Positions 1 through 11,292 of a DNA stretch of 64,000 nt are shown piece by piece. The notes below the pieces were generated by a model that saw nothing but the letters and a program-made list of their open reading frames with translations, did not search any database and was not told the origin of the DNA. Position numbers and translations under genes: made by a program. Position 1 is the first letter of the stretch, and every line of letters starts with the position of its first letter. Where the stretch lies: positions 21,293-85,292 of the forward strand of contig BBXU01000825.1 of NCBI GenBank assembly GCA_001598975.1, written 5' to 3'. The DNA is from Parachlorella kessleri (taxonomy: Eukaryota > Chlorophyta > Trebouxiophyceae > Chlorellales > Chlorellaceae).

Positions 1-94
1 TCTGATCTGCTCCGTTGCACCTTGTGGCACCCTTGACCCTCTTGTGCCCAAGCGGGTTGTGAAACCCTCTCAAGCCCTTCATGCTGTTGTGCAG

Positions 95-900
95 GCGTTC
101 CCGCAGGTCGCCTCCTCCTGCACAGCAGCACCATGGGCTCAAGCGCAACGCGGGTGAGCGGTCCGGCGGGAGCCTGTCTTCCAGCCCCAAGAAGGAGAAT
201 CATTTGGCTAAGCAGCGCCGCAGCGGCGCCAAGGCTGTGCCTGCCGCCATTGGCAGGCGCGCGGCTTACCACAGTGACAGCGAGCTTTCTAGCACGACCA
301 ACCTGATGCGTACCTTCAGCACTGTTTCCGATGGGCAGACTAAGCCGGCAAACAGCCCGGCGCGCGGCCAGCGGAAGCATGCCCGCCAACATGCTGAGAG
401 CGTGCCTACCGCCGCAGCGGCGGTCCTTCCCCGGCGTTCCCCTTCACCTCCCCACAAGCGAGAGCACCTGCCCAGCAGCCCCATGGGCCAGTATGGTCTT
501 GCAGGCAAGTGCTTGCCGTGGCCTAGAAAGCCTTGCCTCGGTTAGTGGAGACGTGGTATGCCTGTTGCGGTACATTTTGGGATGAGTGAAAGCCTAGCAG
601 TGCAGATTCTAGGTTTTGTTGTCTTGCTGGCCCTGGCCAACTTGTGAGCCTTGGTTTTGGTTGATTCTTGATCTGTTTGGTAGCTTGCGCGTTTGACCGG
701 CAGTTGGGCAGGTGGTATTTGCTGACCTTATTCCCAACCCTTAAGCTGTGATGCTGATGTTTGGCTTGTCACCTGCTGCAGGCAAATTTGCAGGCCCATC
801 ATTCTGCAACAGCCCCACCCCCGACTCCCTGCCCATTCCGACCACCACCTTGCTGATGCAGCAGGCTGCTGACTCAATTCGCTCGCGGCTGACGTTGTGA
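95..900 (+). CDS. 3' part of an unrecognised gene with a C-terminal PNRC-like proline motif (partial)
   Basis: Two exons are visible: 95-504 and 782-900 (TGA 898-900), joined across a GC-AG intron whose donor is CAG|gcaagt. The upstream end is open. Position 95 follows a good acceptor (gtgcag), but an in-frame ATG at 81 means this could also be the first exon. The product is basic and Ser/Pro-rich (SSPKKENHL, RRSPSPPHKRE), consistent with a disordered nuclear or RNA-associated protein. The C-terminus after splicing reads GQYGLAGKFAGPSF followed by NSPTPDSLPIP and ends IRSRLTL. This resembles the short motif of PNRC-type proteins in plants and animals (AGxxF, then SPxPxxLPxP), which is known to bind the EVH1 domain of the decapping factor Dcp1. 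The family link is an inference from this motif alone. An origin as an ordinary disordered protein is not excluded. Confidence 0.6.
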
Positions 901-2572
901 GTGCCGTGAAGGCTGGCCTGCGCATCTTGGGTGCAAGGTGTGGCGGTGGTGGTGCAATAGGCACTGTGGTAGAGAGTGAACGTTGGCGTGCTTGCCCTGC
1001 CATACCAAGCTTTCAAGAACTGGTGTTCTGAGCGGCTAGTCTCCTCTATCTCTGTACACACAAGTAATACTTACTCGCTTCAGTGACTAGGTGCATGTGC
1101 AGACAACATTGTTTGACAGGGGTTGCTTGAGGAAGGCGCAGCGGCAAATTTTTGCATAGCCGTACGGCGCCCCACAGGGTTTTTGCCTTTTCCAAGTTGG
1201 GCTTGTGCATCTGGCCTCTTTGTCGCATTTGGCACTATTGCTTCCCAGCTGTGTTGTGCTGAGTGTGTGGGGCTGGTATTCTGGGTAGCGAGGCGGCCTT
1301 TAATCATATAACTGGAACTGACCCTGTACTTGCTTGTGCTGCTCGGCTGTGAATGTATACTACTTCTCGCTTGCAGCACGTGCGTGTTTACAGCTTTCCA
1401 TCCATCTACAAACGGATGCTAACTGTTTGGCTCTAGGCCTCCCGAGGTGCCAAATGATTCAAATTGCAGTCTTGATAATGTCTTTGCGTAGGAATTGGAC
1501 GTTGGTGCTTGCTTTGTAGTCCGCTACAGTGTCACCAAGTTTTTCTGTTCCTGTGTGAGGTTCAAGGTCTGTTAGGTTTCAATTTTTTTGCTACTGAAGG
1601 GCTTGCCGTCTGGCAGCCATCCTCTGTGCCAGTTCAAAGTGAGGATTGTTTCCTTGGGTAGTCTCAGGGTTTTCTCGAGACCCCAACAACTGGCTGGGTA
1701 TCCAGGCCTGGCAGGTGCCAGTGGTTGTGTGATGGTGGGTTTGTGGCGTGGACTGGGTGGCAGTGGGCTTGATCAGTGGTGGTTCCTTGTAGGCTCGGAG
1801 ATAGGGGCTTGCTCAGTGAGGCAAGCAAAAAATATCGCCGAATGGTTTGATATGAGCATGTGCATGTATGCTAGGTGGTTCAGTACTAAGTGGGCTTAAG
1901 TTGGTGTTCCGTGGGGTTTATGTTAGCTGAGTAGATACCTGACACTTGAGCTTGCACGATATGGATGAATGTAATAACATGATGTCATGAAGCACGCGGG
2001 ACAGCTGTTAAATATGCTTGAGCGTGGTTAAATGTTGTGCAGCACCTTCCAGCCCGCAATCGGCCAAGTAGCTTCAATCTGTGCATATCCCATCCGCCGC
2101 TGTCAGTACTGTTTGCCCATGTTCAACAACTAATTATTTGCTCCATCCACACCGCCTGGCACCCATATACTCCGAACGACACAGAGCATTCTAAACCTAT
2201 CTCTGTGTTGCACTACCTACCACCCCTAATAAGAATCAGACACAGCCGGCTGCAGTTAAGTCAAACCCTTTCATTTTGCAATGCCTGCCACCTTTTACCA
2301 ACACCCTGCTGTTGGCTTTGCTAACTTACCCTGCCATCAACCAGATGTGTTTAACACGAGTGCAACCCTCCCTAAATTTGTGTCTACATAACAGCAGTTA
2401 TCCACTAGTAGCTTTCTGCTAAGTATAAGGCTTGCAACTGCCAAGTCTTAAAGTGACCCACATGGCTATAACCCAGCAGGCAAGGCAGGCTATCCTCTAG
2501 AAGTCCTTGCTCTGAGCCTGGATACAGCTGCATTTCACGTTGCCCATTTGTTAGCAACAAAATTCAGCAAGA
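901..2572. other. 3' UTR of the first gene, then intergenic/5' flank
   Basis: No coding exon is supported here on either strand. A TGTAA at 1970-1974, about 1.07 kb after the stop, is the likely polyadenylation signal of the upstream gene; kilobase-long 3' UTRs are common in green algae. The remaining ~600 bp up to the ATG at 2573 is AT-richer and should hold the promoter and 5' UTR of the next gene. I see no clear TATA box. Confidence 0.5.
1970..1974 (+). terminator. TGTAA polyadenylation signal, first gene
   Basis: TGTAA is the green-algal polyadenylation signal. This copy lies about 1.07 kb downstream of the TGA at 898-900 and about 600 bp before the next ATG. Confidence 0.4.
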
Positions 2573-4801
2573 ATGCCGCCTAGACGACGAAGGGCTCCTG
2601 CCAAGCAAGCTACATCTGTACCCAGCAAGGTTCATCGGATCGTGACAAATGCTCAGTGGCAGAAGATGCTTGAAAAGGCCGGAGACAGGCTGGTCGTGGT
2701 GCAGTTTTATCAGGTGAAGTGGCACAGAGATGTTACAGCTGAGTTAACATGCGCTGAGAAGCCCAGGTGTTGCGATGTAAGGTCTCTCTTGCCTAGGTTT
2801 GTGACAGTCTGAAGTTTATGTCAGTTGCTAGGTTACTCGGCCCACTGAACAAGGGTACCATGCTGTGCAGGCACAGAACTACACTAGCATGCAGATGCGA
2901 GCGAGCTTCCAGCAGCTGTCCAAGCAGCCAAAGTTTAAAAAGGCTATATTTGCGGAGGTGGACCTGAATGAGGCTCCTGTAAGCAGTCGTTGAACCACTG
3001 CCCTGGCTGTGACCCACCCCTACAGCGTCGTGCACGCTCGGCAGCCTGGCCTTCCCTCCCTATCCTCCTGCTGCCTGGAAGTAGATCACGTTCTAGCTGG
3101 GGCCCAGGGAGAGGACTTCAGCCTGGCTTCGTGCGTGAATGGTCATTCCTCTTGGGGCATTCACCTGGGCAAGTGTAGTGGGCCTCACTGCTCCATGGGC
3201 AGTGTGCAGGAGTTGGGGGAGCTGGCGGGCGTGTCCATGTCACCCACGTACCAGTGCTACTGGAGGGGCGAGCTGCGCAATGTAAGTTTGCTCCCACACA
3301 CTGGGCAACTGACAGATACCCAGGATGTTTTGAAACAACCTCTTGCTTGTGTGATTGTGGGTTCCATGCAGCAGGTATGGGCCCCCCGCCTCAGTGTGAG
3401 CGTCGCCGGTTGGCACTGCATGGCTCTGTGGGTCTTGTTGACGCAACCATGGATCTGGTGTGCACAGGCATATTCTGGAGTCGTGGGCCTCAAGGTGCAG
3501 TCAATGATAGAGGAGGCGCAGGCAGAGTTTTGCAGCGGGGGCGGCGGTCTGGCTCGCCAGCTGTTCACCGCACTAGCCGTGGTGGGTCTGGCAGCAGCAG
3601 GTGAGCGCCCTTGCAGCATGCGCGGCGATGGCCTGCTACTATTGGTCGGTGAAGGAATGCTCAGTAATGGTGGTTGCAACATCTTCTAAGCATCCTCTGT
3701 GTGCGCTGCCAAGGGTTAGATTGACAAGCTTGGGCCTGTGTTGCAGGCTGATTTGCCCTCAGGTGTTGGGAGCTGCTGCTTGAGTGAGCTTGATAGCACC
3801 TCTATATGCTCATCACCAGCCATGTACCTTCACCCACTGCTTCTTGCGATGTAGCCTGCCCAATGCTTGACGTCTGCCTGTGCAGGTGTGTACGCTGCGC
3901 GGCGCGCAGGCGGCGGAGAGGGCGGGACCGACACCTCTGATCAGATGGCTGACGTGACCCGCAAGCTGTCGGTGGCGTATGACAGGCTTCGGCTGGCTGA
4001 GAAGGCCAACAGAGTGAAGGCGGCACTCAACCAGCGGAAGCTCATAGAGAAGCTGGAGTCGAGGAAGCGGGTGAGTACCGTGGGGGCAGGCCATGCTGGC
4101 TCTTCACTCGCTTCAGTTCTTTAGTAGCCAGAGTTGTTGGGCGTGCGCGAGATAGATCCCTGGCTATCCGTCGGTACCCATAAGGGGGACTCGCGGCAGC
4201 CGGTGCGCATCCGGTAAGGCTGCATTGCCGGATACAGTTGACTGTGAGCAGAGCGGCCTGCATGCGGGGTTGCTCTCCGCAGGCAATTGCCGGGGGCCTG
4301 TCTCACTTCTGCAGGCTGCACTGCTGGCCTACAGCATGCTGCATGCTGTGCAGACGGGCTGTGGCAGCGCTGCGACTGCGGCCGGAGCAGCAGTACTGAC
4401 AAAGGGGGTTGGGCAGTTGGCAGGCTTGGTGGGCACGCATGCTATGCTTGGGAAGGGTGGTATGGGCTGCCTGGAGGTGTTCGTGTGGGCCCTTGCGCTC
4501 GTCCACCATGCCCCGCAGCAGTAAGGAGTCTCCACTCCGAAGGGCACTTGATTGTGGTGGATTACTGCAATACTGCGCTGTGTCGTTGCAGGCGCTGGAG
4601 CGTAGCAGGCAGCGGGGAGCCGTCAAGGGCGCCGCAGCGGGGGCAGCGGCACGCAGCGCAGCAAGCAGCAGGGCATCCGCAGCGTCGGACGGCTACTGGA
4701 GTGATGAGTACAGGGAGGATGCGGGGCAACATGAGGGGCCAAGTAGGGCTGGGCACGAGCGCGTGGATGGCAGGATTGCGTATAGCGATGAGGAAGACTG
4801 A
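2573..4801 (+). CDS. Thioredoxin-fold protein without CxxC, with a membrane segment and coiled-coil tail
   Basis: Six exons join in phase: 2573-2713, 2871-2978, 3210-3281, 3468-3600, 3886-4070, 4592-4801; 282 residues. Residues about 20-130 read as a thioredoxin fold: KMLEKAGDRLVVVQFYQ (beta strand before the active site), AIFAEVDLNEAP (the xxVDVDxxp strand), then ELGELAGVSMSPTYQCYW with the cis-Pro region, and GELRNAYSGV. At the usual CxxC position the sequence is AQNYTSMQ, so no redox disulfide is possible. A hydrophobic segment (LFTALAVVGLAAAGVYAA, about residues 138-156) is followed by a charged helix (DRLRLAEKANRVKAALNQRK...) likely to form a coiled coil, and an acidic end (SDEED). A structural or adaptor role at a membrane is my inference. 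The 521-nt last intron could hide one more exon. TGTAA at 5259-5263 may end the transcript. Confidence 0.72.
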
Positions 4802-4882
4802 GCAGGGGGGGTAAGCAGTCGGCGCCAGGCAGTCCCCACACAGCCCTCTCCTGGCCACTGTGGCTGTCCCTAGCATGGCCGG

Positions 4883-4910
4883 AATGCTTGAGTTGCGCAA
4901 CTCAAGCATT
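4883..4910. repeat. Perfect 28-bp palindrome in a 3' UTR
   Basis: Each 14-base arm is AATGCTTGAGTTGC or its exact reverse complement, with no spacer. It starts 81 bases after the stop codon of the thioredoxin-fold gene and would fold as an uninterrupted hairpin in RNA or a cruciform in DNA. Confidence 0.9.
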
Positions 4911-5258
4911 GCAGGCATGGATTTATCAGCAAGTCTAGGGGTGACTCCATGGTCAGAGTGTTGGCAGGCTGTGCCGGCGGCTGGGGTAGTGGTAGTGACT
5001 GTTGCTGGGATCCCCCTCACAGACTTCACCCTGCCCCTGTTATGGAAGCCGGTTATCCCTTCTGCACTTCCCTCCCTGCCAGCTATGTGTGTGCCTGGTG
5101 AGTCGTTGGTGGCTTGGATTTCACTCCCCTTGCTGTCAAAACTCAACGCTTCTGACGCTTAGGCATCTCTCCTGAGCAGCTGTCCATGACCAGTGCCTCG
5201 CTTCACAAGTTTCCGCTACACAAAATTTCTTGGGCACGATTGTTGCCTCCAATGCCAT

Positions 5259-5263
5259 TGTAA
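5259..5263 (+). terminator. TGTAA polyadenylation signal, thioredoxin-fold gene
   Basis: Algal-type TGTAA about 460 nt after the TGA at 4799-4801, in the convergent intergenic region. Confidence 0.4.
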
Positions 5264-5700
5264 GCCATTGCGGGACAAGGCGAAGCAAGGCGAAAGCAGG
5301 CAGATCACAGCGTGGCTTTCCCATGGCCCCAGGTGTAGGTGCTTGTTATTGCATGCATGGCCGTGCCCAGCCCCTTACAAAGGGGAGAATGTCCTTGTTT
5401 TCAAGAGACACACCCAAGCCTCACTCACCACATCTCGGTATTAGCTGGTCTGCTTCCCAGGACCACTTAGCGTACTGCCAGCAGAACGGTCAACAAGGGG
5501 CATGCGGGAGAGGCTGCCCCTGCTGCAGACCCTTGGCGCAAGCCGAGGTGAGACAGCACCTCACGTAGCTGGGGCACTACTGCCTCCTGCTGGCCAGTCA
5601 GGTACCATAAGGGGGCACTGCAGGGCTGCATTCAGGAGTGTTGCAGTAGCGTTCGATGACACCTGTGCGTCCGCCGCCTGACTGACCTTTGCGTCTGCCG

Positions 5701-5705
5701 TTACA
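5701..5705 (-). terminator. TGTAA polyadenylation signal, histidine phosphatase gene
   Basis: TTACA on the + strand reads TGTAA on the minus strand, 359 nt past the stop at 6064. A second candidate is at 5375-5379. Confidence 0.35.
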
Positions 5706-6063
5706 CCAGAAGCATTTGTGGCTGGGTGAGGGGTTCTAGGCACGCATTGTGCCTGCACCTTGTGCGCTGTGCGTGCTGCCGCCCCTATAGTCGTGCTCCT
5801 CGACGCTGCCTGCCTCCCCCACTGGCCGGTCGTGGTGGAAGGTCACCATGCACTCATCGCGGTGGGCCTCCTACGGCCAGCAGTAAAGGGAGACTGGCGG
5901 CGCTGGTACAGCTATTGGGTATTGCACGGCCTGACTCGGAGGGCCTGACTATGATGAGAGCCACGGTGAGCAGCCGTCTCCTCAACCGGGTAAGCAGCAG
6001 GAAGCGCGTGTGAAAGCGTTACTATAGAGGCAAGGGAGAAGCGAATGGGGCCAGCGGCCAGGG

Positions 6064-9000
6064 TCACCAGGCCAGGCAGTTGCCAGCTGGACTGTAGCAG
6101 GAAGGGCGGCTTGCCTGCGTGAGAAGGTAGGGCCCCAGCACGTGCTCCTTGAAAGCGTGCAGCTCGCAGCCGCCAGATGCCGAAGCGGGGCCCGGGCACA
6201 GCTCTTGCAGGGCCAGAGGCTTGCGGTCATACAGCACCTGTAGCACAGGCGGTGCAATCCAGGGTTGGCATGGCATGCAGGATCCTCAGCGCACAAGAGA
6301 CCAGGAGCATTAAAAGGGGGGGTAAAGCAACCATCTGGTTAGCCTGAGGAGGGGAGGCAGCCCTGCTTTCCCTACAGCGACCTAAGCTGTGTGCCCTGGT
6401 GCTGCTTACGGGCGTGCAACGACTGCCTGCCATGCCTTGGATGTCTCCCATGGTCCATGCCGCTCTCCCTGCTGCAAACACGCACCCAACGTGGAGCAGC
6501 ACAACTTAGCGAATGGTCGTGGCTTGCGGGGCACCCGTGAAATACGATTTCTAACCACCAGAAATCTCTGCATCTCTCCAGAAGTGAAACATCTCACCTT
6601 GACGTAGTGCACCCCATCGCTGGGCCTCCTCCAAAGCTCAAAGACTACGTGACTCATGTAGGGCGGCCAGTGGCTCAGCTGCAGCAGCACTGCGGGTATC
6701 ACTGTTATATGCAGCATGCAGTATCTGGATGCCGCTTACACCTTACAACGGCCAACAAGTCGGAAATGCAAGGGACTTGCCCATGGCAAGTTGACTACGG
6801 CTCCTCAGGCGCTTAATGGCCGCTCCAGCTCATGCCAGCTTTGTCCTGTTACTCAACCCTTGCTGTTTACCATGCATCACACCAGGCGGGCTTGGCAGGG
6901 GGGCAGGCAGGCAGGCAGGCGGAGGGGCGCACCTCCTTCCCCAGGGCCACCAGCAGCAGCATCACCGATGAGTCATGGCCGCTGAACAGGTGCAGCTTGG
7001 GGCCACGCTTGCCTGATGCCGCATCGTCCATGCGCTGCACCATGCAGGACCTTGCGCTTCCTTAGCAGACCGTAACCCCACCGTCTTTAGATGGTGACGC
7101 CGTAAAGCACGTTGGACGATCATATAAACAGATTTCTTTTCATCACCAAGGGCACGAGCAATGCCTGAGAACAGCTCAGGCAAGGCACTGGTGTTGTTGA
7201 ACTAGCTCAAAAGCAAAGACGGTCCCTTGCCCTTCCAGCCCCCTCACCTGTATCATCAGCTGCATCAGCCGCCCCATGCTCAGTCGCAGCACCTCCTGCT
7301 GCCTGCCGGTCTCTGCACAGTCAACAGCCACAGCTTGCTTTTACGACTGTGGCCTTGATGACCTGGGCCACAACCCGAGCCACAGCCAACCAACCAGCGC
7401 AACGAGACATGCACCCTTGAGGGCCACCAAGCTGCTCGCCCGCCCAAGGAGATGCCCCTGGTGTTCATGCGGCCATTGGGGCCCTGACCCCATGCCACCA
7501 CCCTGCCCCCCTTCCCTTGCTTGCCTCCACCCTTGACACCCCGTCCTAGAATCCCAACAGACTCCTACCAAGGCCCGCCCACAGGCTCTCATCCTGCCTA
7601 CCTACATGGGGCGCAAGCACAGCCAGGAACCTCTTTGTGGCCTGCTCCTCCACCACCCGCTGCAGCTCCCTGTCCTGCAGCTCTGCAGCCAACCACAGAC
7701 AGGCGCGGCTTGTGAGGAGGTTGTGCTGTCAGTGCCGAATAGCCCCTAGCTATCTCCTTTGTTAGCAACGTCTGCCACCATCAGCAAACACTGTCCAAGG
7801 CGTGGTGATGGCAGCCACCCTGATGCAACCAGTAGAAGCACGGAAGTTCACCACCAGTGTTTCCTTGTGGACCTCAGCTAAGCTGGACACGCCACTCAAC
7901 AGGAGGCCCAAAAGGGGAATGTGACAACAAATCCCTGTGTACAACCCCTCGGCCCTCAGCAGCCGCTGCGCCGCGCATGGACCAGGCAAGGCAGCGTGCG
8001 CAGACCTGGCGGCAAGGGTTTCCCATGAGCCGCTGCAGTGGTGATGGCGTCATGCAGTGACACAAAGTTCACGGGCTCATCGGCTTCCAGCCTCAGCACT
8101 TCCCGAGCCACCTGCTCCACTCGTTGCACCTCGGGAGCGGCTGGTGCCCTTCTGCTCTCTGCAAGCAAGGGCAGGGGGCCCTGTTTGAAGCAATTGACCG
8201 GGGCCTCAGACCCCTGCACGGGCCTTGGAACAGCTGCTCCGCTGTCCAACATGCATCCCCAACATGCATTATTTGTAATTGCCACTGTCCAACATGCATC
8301 ACTTGTAACTGAGTACTATACTCCTACAGAATGCATGCAAGGACACTGGGAAACTGTGTTGAACTATACACGGTTCTCCTTGCTTGTCGAGTGAGGGTAA
8401 TGCAACAGATTCACAAGACCCATCTTTGCTTCACGAGTAGCCCCCTGTAGGGCTGGCCACCTCAGGGTCACCCACCTCGATGCTCCCTGCTGAGCTCCTT
8501 TATCAATCCCTTGAGCCGCTCACAAGCCCTGAGGTTGGCATACAACATCTCATCTATGGCCTCCAGAGTGACAGCGGTGACGGGCGTGTGGGGCGCGGTA
8601 GGTCCAGGGTACAGCCCTGTAAGCACGCCTTTCAGCGTGGCTATCGTCCGTGCATAGTTGGTGGTGCGTGCAGCCACACAGCCGGCCTGCAAGAGAAAGG
8701 GTGAGTGGGGCAGGCACGTGGTGAGCACACAGCCTTCCTGTGGAGCTGGGGTGTCTACACTAAGGAGCATAGGTATTACAACTGACCAACCAGCAGCGAG
8801 GAGGATGCTGTTAGAGCTACAGCTAGGAGGACACTTTGCACATCCCTATGGCTGATCCCCACAACTCTGCACAGACCCCTACCAAGACACCCTTCAGCAC
8901 CGGGCATTTCCGATAGCGGGCACAGTCTCCCGAAAGGGGGCACACCTGGAACTTCTCGGGTAGGAACCCCTCATGGATCATGACATAGCGCCAGCGCAGC

Positions 9001-9816
9001 CAGCGACCGAAGTCTTGCGCCTGCAACTGCCCCTCCTTTGTAAGCTCCCCCTTACTGCAGCCGCCCGGATAACGCTTGCTGACCTGCAAAGCAAGCAACT
9101 TGTGTATGCATGGCTCGCCTCAGTCGATACAGCAAAGCCATGGGCATGTGTTACATAGGGTTATACGATTAAAGGACGGGTGGCACTTTATGCACTGGAT
9201 ATGACTTGCAAAGATCCAACTCGCCCTGCAGGCACTCAGCTTGCATGTCTCAGGTACCACAGCTTGCCGCAATGTCCACAGCAGCACTGGGCACTAGGCT
9301 TTGTCTGCTTGCCTGGTTGAAGTCGTCCTCATTGAAGGGCCTGGGCCGCCCGTTGGGCGACACCACCAGCAGCGGGCAGGGCTCGTAGGCTTGCCCACAC
9401 ACATCCCACTTCTCCACCAGCTCTTGCCAGTAACGGCTTGCCAGTGGCGTCCTGGCTCCATGCCTGCATTGTGTTGGTTCATTTTTTCACTCTCTGTGGG
9501 AGGCTCGGCGCACTGTACGCTGACCGTACAGGCACAGCACAGTCTGAGGACAGCGGCCAGCGGAAGGAGTACTGCATGCAAGGGCCAGTCACACTGAAGA
9601 CCTGTGGCGCAGGGGGTGGGGTTTGCCGCACCTGAAAACTACTTGCACAAGCCTGAGCTGGTCCTCGCCGCTCGGCCTCTCCTGCTCCTCTGCGCTGGCT
9701 TGATGTGCTGCCTTGGGCTTTGCCTCTCCTCCAGACCTGCCATGGCTGAGGCTGTAGGCTAAGGCCGAGGACCCTGCCAGCGCGGCCCCAAGCCTAGCTG
9801 CAAACTGACCAGCCAT
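6064..9816 (-). CDS. Lysophosphatidic acid phosphatase type 6-like histidine acid phosphatase
   Basis: Ten exons join in phase (minus strand, 5' to 3'): 9816-9632, 9463-9313, 9083-8946, 8686-8476, 8158-8006, 7682-7602, 7312-7248, 7034-6933, 6678-6598, 6237-6064; 446 residues, close to the ~428 of human ACP6. The phosphohistidine signature VFRHGARTPL is at residues 60-69 (R62, H63, R66) and the proton-donor HD is in LFSGHDSS (H348-D349). Other matching blocks are GELTKEGQLQAQDFGR, VAARTTNYARTIATLKG, VNFVSLHDAITTAAAHG and WPPYMSHVVFELW, in the ACP6 order. The family hydrolyses lysophosphatidic acid to monoacylglycerol; for this alga that substrate is inferred. The N-terminus (AARLGAALAGSSALAYSLSHGR) could be a membrane anchor or mitochondrial presequence. 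The second intron uses a GC donor (CAG|gcaagc). The acceptor of exon 5 may instead be 16 nt further in. Confidence 0.88.
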
Positions 9817-11292
9817 GCACGGCCAGGTAGCTCAAACTCTAGCTTTCAAAACGGGGCAAGTACTGCTTCTTAAACTCTTAGGGCTAGCTACCTAGCTCCA
9901 GCGATCCCATGACAGAGAAGACTAGCACAAGACTTCACGAACCCTCATTGCCTTCATGTGATTCCGAAATGGTAGTTCATGTGCTGTGTTATCCCAACAG
10001 CGACAGCGCAAACAAGTCACGGCAGTCGCGTCACCATGCTCACTGTGCTAGGTGGTGCAGGGCGGGCGCCGGGAAGGCGCTGAGGAGAGTGGGACTGCTA
10101 GGAGAACTCTAATGAGCCTCTGGACGCCCTGCAAATAGCCACGCGTGACGGCCTCAAACGATTAGGGCTTCTGTGAAGCTCCTGGGGGTCCGCCACCTAC
10201 GTTTTTAGCATGGGTGGCAGGTAGCGCAAACAGGGAGTAGAGCTGGGCTGGACTGGACTGGACTGGCAGGGCTGGATGCAGAATGAGCCTGAGTCTTGCC
10301 TGAGTTCTGAGCCAGTAATTCTATCCCCAAGATAAGCTAAGGCCACTGGAAGAGGAGATGCAGCGCAACTGAAGCAGGGGCAGTAGAGAACATGGTTAGG
10401 CCTGAAAGAAAGCCAGCAGGGAGCAGCAGAAAGTTTTGTTTGTTTTTGTAAATATCCGCTCAGCAGTCGGGCTGTACGCTCTGCGCCCGCGTCGTACCTT
10501 GAAACCAACCGCCGTGTACACGCGTGTGTACACCAGCATGCTGCAGCAGCGGTGCTCTGGCAACGTGGGGGCGGGCCTAGTAGGCGGCTGGGGGGCTTGT
10601 TCGGAGGCTACTAGCTGGCTGCCTACCTTCACCTGGCAGGTAAGTAGCATGCGAGCTGGAAAGCACCTCTGTGGCTGGGGCAGGAGGCACAGGGACCCAA
10701 CACCAGGGAAGGTTTGTGGAGAAAGACGTAAGCGCTTGTTTTGTGCACCACTCCTGAAACCGTGCACTAACATCTGATCTATAGAGTGCACCAATAATGC
10801 GATCTCTGAAGACATCACCCGTTTTGCTAAGCAACCACGGGAAGGGGAGTGGGTGCGCCTTTTTGCAGCGCCACGGCTGCTCCTGCTGTGCATCTGCTGC
10901 TGGGCCGTCCGCTTGTCCAACTCATTGGATACTTGGCCGCCACCTCAGAGATGAGGCCACAGGACTAGCAGGCAGGGTCTCGCCATTGAGCAAGGGCAAG
11001 TGCGACGCTGCTTCCTAGCATCACTGAAAACACCAAGGGCGCCTACATGCATCTGCCTAGTCCCAATCTACGCTTTCTGCTAACAAGGAGTGCGAACAAT
11101 ACAGACTGACGCACACCTTCATCCAGTCCTAATAGTACAGCTCAGCTCTCACTCCCTGTTTGCACTCCCTGCCACACATACTAATACACTCCAGCTAGCG
11201 CTCCTCAATGACTTAAGCGGAGCTTCAAAACAGTGAAGAAACTCAACAAAGCAAAACTAACAGCTCCGGGGGTGTGGGCTACTCAATGGGTC
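9817..11292. other. Promoter/5' flank of the phosphatase gene and long 3' UTR of the winged-helix gene
   Basis: I find no exon with convincing splice sites on either strand. The part next to 9817 should hold the phosphatase promoter. The rest is probably the 3' UTR of the minus-strand winged-helix gene that stops at 11293. A minus-strand ORF at 10577-10834 has a partly protein-like start (DVFRDRIIGALYRSDV) but has neither an ATG nor a partner exon, so I do not call it. A short TGGAC tandem repeat lies at about 10250-10268. Confidence 0.45.

Larger units (their letters stand above)
4802..6063. other. Convergent 3' UTR region between the thioredoxin-fold gene and the phosphatase gene
   Basis: No coding exon is supported. 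It holds the 3' UTR of the plus-strand gene (TGTAA 5259-5263) and that of the minus-strand phosphatase (TTACA on the + strand at 5701-5705 and 5375-5379 are TGTAA on the minus strand). A perfect 28-bp palindrome lies at 4883-4910. Confidence 0.5.

Noticed and set aside
4225..4524. Possible extra exon in the last intron of the thioredoxin-fold gene
   Set aside because: The frame is open, but no acceptor/donor pair keeps phase convincingly and the flanking exons already join in phase.
10577..10834. Minus-strand ORF with a protein-like stretch
   Set aside because: No ATG, no partner exon and a low-quality second half; it fits inside the probable 3' UTR of the winged-helix gene.
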